A DNA stretch of 64,000 nucleotides from Hofstenia miamia (Eukaryota; Xenacoelomorpha; Acoela; Hofsteniidae). The DNA lies in NCBI GenBank assembly GCA_900660155.1, contig CABFPE010000181.1, forward strand, positions 1,105,928-1,169,927, given 5' to 3'. Positions 59,009 through 64,000 of this stretch are shown here, piece by piece; the stretch's first letter is position 1; every line of letters begins with the position of its first letter. Under the pieces are notes generated by a model. That model was not told where the DNA came from and made no database searches. It saw nothing but the letters and a program-made list of their open reading frames with translations. Both the position numbers and the translations under genes were made by a program.

Positions 59009-61710
59009 ACAATAATTCTAGATCTATAGTGTGTGCAATATATTTTCCCTTAGTGTAGTTGATTGTAAAATATTTATTTACTGCATTTGTCATACTGATG
59101 ATGATTCCTATAAACGAAACTCGTCTACATTTTTAACTGTTACACATTTCAAATATTTCGAAACTCAGTATACTTACACTAAGTACAAAGTCGATCGTCT
59201 GCTACAGCTATCTCAAGAAGAACATAGGTATTACCCTCAAGATCTATATTCATATATACATGCTGGGCTACCACAGTCTATGAAAATGAGATTTGAAAGC
59301 AAATGTGATATCAAAATCAAAGATGACATTGACACCCTCATAAAAAAGGCAGTGAACATACAGCTCACACTAGAAAATAATGAAAGGATTAATCAGCAAA
59401 GAGGACATCAACCAACAACCTTGTTCCAATCTTGCTGCACACCCACGAAAAAAGATAACTTAGAAAAAGCAATCGCAGAAAACCAGAAGACTTTCCCTTT
59501 GTCAAATGCAAGAAATGTGGCGAAAAATGTCATCTGAAACCAGAATGTAAGAAGATTATATATCTAGTTAATGAAGATGACTACTACACAGCCGAAGATC
59601 TGGAACACCACGAACAATCTGACACCAATGAAGAAGATTTAAACAAATAAGGGCGCTGGCCCCAGACTGAGCTAAGGAATTATTGATTGTCACAGACTTA
59701 CTGGAACGAAACCTGATGCCAATAACAATCAATAACCTCAACATGAAAATGACATTCGACACCTGTGCCCACAATATTGGATGGAGAAGAGAAGATATCA
59801 CCTTAAACAACACAAGATTAATAAGTGCATCAGGAGACTATGTTAACATTAAAGGAACAGTGAAAAATGCCAAAATCACAATCAACAACATCAAGTTCGT
59901 ACAAGACGTCCACATCATCGACACAATGGACCAACAACTGCCCTATGACATAATAATTGGAAGAGACTTCCTAGCAGAAAACAATTGTCTCATTGACTAT
60001 GCAAACAAAAGTCTAACTATACAAGAAGACAAAAACGTCTCAGTATCACTCACCACAAAAGGCACTACTGCTTAGGAGTTCTCCCCAACCAAAAACTTAA
60101 GACTGGAGCCTTTTCACTGGCAAGTAGTGAAAATAATACCAAATACAAAATTCGAAGGAGATGCAATAATAACGAATCTATATGGCATAAAAAACCCTCT
60201 AGTAACAGTTCTCAACAACATTCTATCCATCCATGACAACATAGGATACACTGCAATCCTCAATAACTCGAATCAAACTATACCTCTAAAGCACAATGCC
60301 ATCACAATCCTCGGCATGCCCCTAGAAAAGTAAGTAACAAAAAATAAACAAGTCTTGTTCTCATCACCAGAGAAGACAACAATCAATGAGAAGAACATTC
60401 CAAAACTAACACTTGACTCTCACCCCCATCTCACAGAGGAAGAACGGGAGATCATCAACAATGTTGTCAAAAAGAATGCCGTGGTATTCAACAATGATGA
60501 AATAAGCATAAGAAAAGCGGTGGGAGTCGAACATCATATAAAAAAGATACCACATAAACCAACACGTCAATCATGCAGAAGAGTGCCCCCACACCTACAA
60601 GATCAATACGCCAAAACTCTATCCGAGCTACTAAGTCACAGAATCATACAAAAGAGCCACAACCCATATGCCTCACCAATGGTCTTTAAAAAACAGGGCA
60701 AAAAGCACCATCTATGCATCAATTTCAGGCAACTTAACAACATCACAATTAAAGACACATACCTGCTGCCATGCATAGACAACATGCTTTACAGTGCAGC
60801 CAAACATAAAATCTTCTCTACACTCAACTTGTGCAAAGCCTATTGGCAGGTGCCAATGAGAGAAGAAGACATTGAAAAAACGGCCTTCACTACACCCTAT
60901 TGCCTATTCAAATGGCTCTACATGGCCTTTAGTTTATGTAACGCCCTGGCAATTTTCTAATGCTATGTCACAAAAATTCTAACCAAAGAAAACTGCAAAC
61001 TCTCCAAAGGCATAGCTGGATATATCAACGACATCTTGATAGGCTAAACCACCATTGCTGAGCATGCAAAAGAACTGAACACCACACTAAGATTACTACA
61101 GAACTTAGGCCTAAGAGTGAATGCGAAACAATGTACCGTAAACCGGGGTGACTAAGACCACGTTTTGAGACACATCATGTAACAATGTTTTGAAATGCAA
61201 ACATTGTCTAATTTTTTTTGTTTCATATTAGGGGGAAGGGTGCATTCTACCAAATCAGTGAGTGTTTTGTACAACTGGACTCATTTTTTAAGAATTGGGA
61301 GGCTTTTAGGGGCGTGGTCTTAGTCACCCCGGTATGGGGTGACTAAATACCACACTATATAACACTACTAAAAATTAGCCTGGGCTTAGTAAACCCTATA
61401 CTGGGGTGACTAAAACCACATTTTTTATGCTCTCAACTCTCATGCACAATTACTGGTACATATATTTTGTTATTTACCATATATGCAGGAGTTCCCAGTG
61501 ACGTAACAAGCTGTAAATTACCCATGCAAAGCTCCCCCCCCACCCCACCCCCACACCCTTTTTAATCTGCACAACAATTAGCTTCTTTATAACAACAGCA
61601 AAGTAAAGGACTCATCATTGTTTAATTTTCAAATATAACATGAATTAAAAATGATACCGGTAACTGGAAACTACAGTCATTGCATAAAGTTTCTTTAGAA
61701 CATTAATAAG

Positions 61711-63225
61711 TCACAGATCTTCAAAATCGTCAAAAATGTTTCTCTGTGTGTTTTCTGCAATTTCATCATCTGAACTTTCTGTATCGCTAGTGTCTGATGA
61801 GGAAGATTCAGACTGAGAGTGGGTTTCTGCTGCTGCAGCTGGTTCTGCTGCCTGGGCTTCCTCCTCTGGTGCTGCAACACTGCGGCCAGGAACTACGTTG
61901 ACACGTCTGCGACGACCTCTCTGTGACGGTCCCTGCTCACCATGGCGAAAGCGATTTAGATGATCAATGAACACCTCTGACACAGAAGAGTTCACAGTGT
62001 CAGTCTCAGCAGCAGCTTCCTCTGCACTTCTAGGTAGGCGGTTGAGGACTGGAGATGGGTCCAAAGGGTGAATTCCACACTTGCGGAAGCCGGCTATGAG
62101 ATTTTCTCTTTGATGATCACCAAGTTCACTCATAAGTTTTTTCAACAGCCGAGGGAACATATCTTTTGGCACAGTGCCTGCAGTTTTTCGTTCCGATTGT
62201 TTCCAGTTGGTCAGTATTTGTCTCCACTTCTTCTTCATTGGTGCAAAGAATGCAACATCAAGCGGTTGGCAGAGGTGGGTACTGTTTGGGGGCATACACA
62301 CAAATGCGATGTTGTTTCTTTCACACTCCTGCAAAATTTGGTTGCTAAAGTGTGATGACAGGTTGTCACCGATTAGTACCTTCTTGCCTTCCAACCGTTT
62401 GCAATAAGGCAGTGCGACTGTATTAAACCAGTCAAAGAAACAAATGTGATCAAACCACCCCGATTTAGAGCGGTTGTACCTTGTTCGAGCTGGCCCACCT
62501 TCCCGCCATGTATCCCACATGTGCTCACTCTTGTACACCACGTACAGAGGAAGCACTGTTCCACTTGCTGTCCCGGCAAGCATAAGGCTTGTAGAGCTTT
62601 TTGAGGAGTTGAGAATCCTCTCGGGATACCTTGATCCCCGTTTGAAGATTAGTTTTTTGCGCCCAGGATCATCTGTGAGGTTGGTTTCGTCGTAATTTAT
62701 TATATTCTCTGGGGGCACGCCATCAAGTGTTTTCGCCAGTTCATCGAAATAATCACTAACACTTTCTCTACCAACTCCGGCACGTTTTTTTGAAATGTTT
62801 TGGCACATTCGGTTTGTGATTTGTTGTTTGTGACGGCGCATAAACCCTGATGCCCAGTCCTCTCCTGGAAGGTTATCGTTGAATTTCGACACATCAACAC
62901 CATCCTTATCAAGGAGGCGTTTGACGCACATCCTTAAATCCATCATGTCAAAGGGAAAGCCCCACTCAGACACTTTCAGAAGATGATCGACGATAGCTTG
63001 CTCCTGGAGAGCTGACAGGACGGTCTGCCCACCTGGCGGTCGAAATTGTTGCTCGCCGATCTGCATTTTTTTGAAATTTCTCAGTTTAGTGCGGCTGATG
63101 TTGTGCTTTTCGCATGCTGCTCTTTCACTGAGCCCGTTTTGAATGTCAGCGAATGCTTTCCGCACTTCATCCTGTCCCACGGTGTACTTTCTTGCTCCTG
63201 CCTTTGGTTTGTACGTTCTCGGCAT
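61711..63225 (-). CDS. Tigger/pogo-like DDE transposase, copy 2
   Basis: 504 residues, open, with the same domains and catalytic Asp positions (179, 287, 323) as copy 1. It differs at residue 308 (Phe instead of Leu) and residue 352 (Val instead of Ala), plus one silent change near codon 159. Neither amino-acid change touches a catalytic residue. Confidence 0.9.
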   Translation of the reverse strand: MPRTYKPKAGARKYTVGQDEVRKAFADIQNGLSERAACEKHNISRTKLRNFKKMQIGEQQFRPPGGQTVLSALQEQAIVDHLLKVSEWGFPFDMMDLRMCVKRLLDKDGVDVSKFNDNLPGEDWASGFMRRHKQQITNRMCQNISKKRAGVGRESVSDYFDELAKTLDGVPPENIINYDETNLTDDPGRKKLIFKRGSRYPERILNSSKSSTSLMLAGTASGTVLPLYVVYKSEHMWDTWREGGPARTRYNRSKSGWFDHICFFDWFNTVALPYCKRLEGKKVLIGDNLSSHFSNQILQECERNNIAFVCMPPNSTHLCQPLDVAFFAPMKKKWRQILTNWKQSERKTAGTVPKDMFPRLLKKLMSELGDHQRENLIAGFRKCGIHPLDPSPVLNRLPRSAEEAAAETDTVNSSVSEVFIDHLNRFRHGEQGPSQRGRRRRVNVVPGRSVAAPEEEAQAAEPAAAAETHSQSESSSSDTSDTESSDDEIAENTQRNIFDDFEDL

Positions 63226-63305
63226 GGCGAAAGGTGCTGGTACCGTACTGGAAGAAAAGAAGACAAAACAAAAAAAAGTTAGCCGGTGTTTTAAATTTAA
63301 AAACT

Positions 63306-63498
63306 TGTTGGCTAAGTGGTTAAAGCGTTAGACTTGAGATTCTGAGGTACAATTCCCACCCTCAGCGCTGTGCGTTTTATCTCTGGGACGGATAATTTAC
63401 ACACATTTTCCTCAGCCCACTCATCTGTAAAACCATAGACATAGAATTGTGATTGAGATTGATAGTAGGAAAGGTAAGCCTGTTACACATCTTGAAAT
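63306..63498 (+). mobile_element. tRNA-derived SINE inside the Tigger-like element, copy 2
   Basis: Same as 44033-44225. One base differs just upstream (TTTAAATTT here against TTTATATTT). Confidence 0.5.
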
Positions 63499-63530
63499 GA
63501 ACAGTTTTAACTTATTTCAGCCATATTATT

Positions 63531-63587
63531 GGGTGGTCTTAGTCACCCCGGTTTGGTCTCTTCAGGCCGGGGTGACTAAGACCACCC
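63531..63587. repeat. 21-bp perfect hairpin of Tigger end motifs, copy 2
   Basis: Same as 44258-44314. Confidence 0.85.
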
Positions 63588-64000
63588 CCCTTATGTGGTC
63601 AATTAAAAAAAATTAATTATAATAATTATTTCCCCATCTATTTTAATATCTTAGGTAATATATAGTATTAAATGATTACAATAAACACACAAAAAAGTTG
63701 TCATACTCACAAAAGTTTGTCAAGCAAATCACTCAGTAAATCTTCACAGCATGGGGTCAGCCATTAAACTCAAGTGTAGTACTGCAGAGAATGTTTCTGC
63801 TGGACAGTTTTGTGCTAAAATTATTGTCAATAAACATATAAAAAAAAATTAAAGGCAAAACAGCTGTAAAATTAATAATAAGTACCATTTGTAGCACTCA
63901 CCATTGTTATAATTTTGTTTCTGGAAAGTCGTCTTAGTCACCCCGGGTGGTTTTAGTCACCCCGGTTTACGGTACTCTCACTAAACATCACGTACTCTTC

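Larger units (their letters stand above)
61136..63972 (-). mobile_element. Tigger/pogo-like DNA transposon, copy 2
   Basis: Same ends, TA flanks and subterminal motifs as 41863-44699, at the same position in element D. The four base differences I saw between the large repeats past their first 1.2 kb all lie in this element. Confidence 0.9.
53549..64000 (+). repeat. 19.27-kb-spaced large direct repeat, copy 2
   Basis: Second copy of 34288-44727; see that entry. It begins at the gap and continues past the window end. Confidence 0.9.
59133..64000 (+). mobile_element. Ty3-like element D, second copy (cut by window end)
   Basis: Repeat of 39860-44727: gag end (about 59133-59650), protease (59683-60075) and RT (60355-61135), with the Tigger-like transposon inserted at the same site. 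Only the last 28 bases of the window lie beyond that insertion. Broken in the same way as copy 1. Confidence 0.85.

Overview
This is an AT-rich animal (invertebrate-looking) nuclear window with no host gene I can name. It is almost entirely layered transposable elements: Ty3-like LTR retrotransposons, a Penelope-like element, LINE fragments, a tRNA-derived SINE, and DNA transposons (pogo/Tigger-like, hAT-like, MULE). Single-N joins and a 1,000-N gap show a scaffolded draft assembly, and several of the most striking repeats may be assembly products. The species cannot be named from the sequence.

Layout. 0.3-4.0 kb: Ty3-like element B (minus strand), 3' part only, with its LTR at 323-1239. 4.0-16.0 kb: Ty3-like element A (minus), about 12 kb, with gag, protease, RT, RNase H, integrase and then an unusually long extra coding region before its 3' LTR. 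16.0-17.6 kb: Ty3-like fragment C (plus). 18.6-20.8 kb: decayed LINE. 21-25.7 kb: AT-rich sequence with tandem repeats and a 1.7-kb hAT-like element (8-bp target-site duplication) that holds two exon-like pieces of an unknown gene in compatible phase. 25.7-29.1 kb: MULE with a FLYWCH-like finger and multi-motif inverted ends; a small hAT MITE and a tRNA-like hairpin lie inside it. 29.3-32.5 kb: inverted-repeat elements, including a 1.36-kb hAT-like element with a perfect 8-bp target-site duplication.

34.3-44.7 kb and 53.5-64.0 kb are near-identical copies 19,273 bases apart. Each holds a LINE endonuclease fragment, an unrecognised ORF, a 301-bp hAT MITE, a Penelope-like fragment with a GIY-YIG domain, and the 5'-truncated Ty3-like element D split by a 2,837-bp Tigger-like transposon with an open 504-codon transposase. 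In the first copy D continues to its 3' LTR at 51.65 kb, and a 965-bp solo LTR of the B type is inserted in its extra coding region.

The most interesting items are the extra 3' coding region shared by elements A, B and D (no family recognised); the hAT-like element carrying gene fragments; the Tigger-like element with repeated subterminal motifs and a SINE; and the 19.3-kb repeat, whose visible single-base differences past its first 1.2 kb all fall within the Tigger element.
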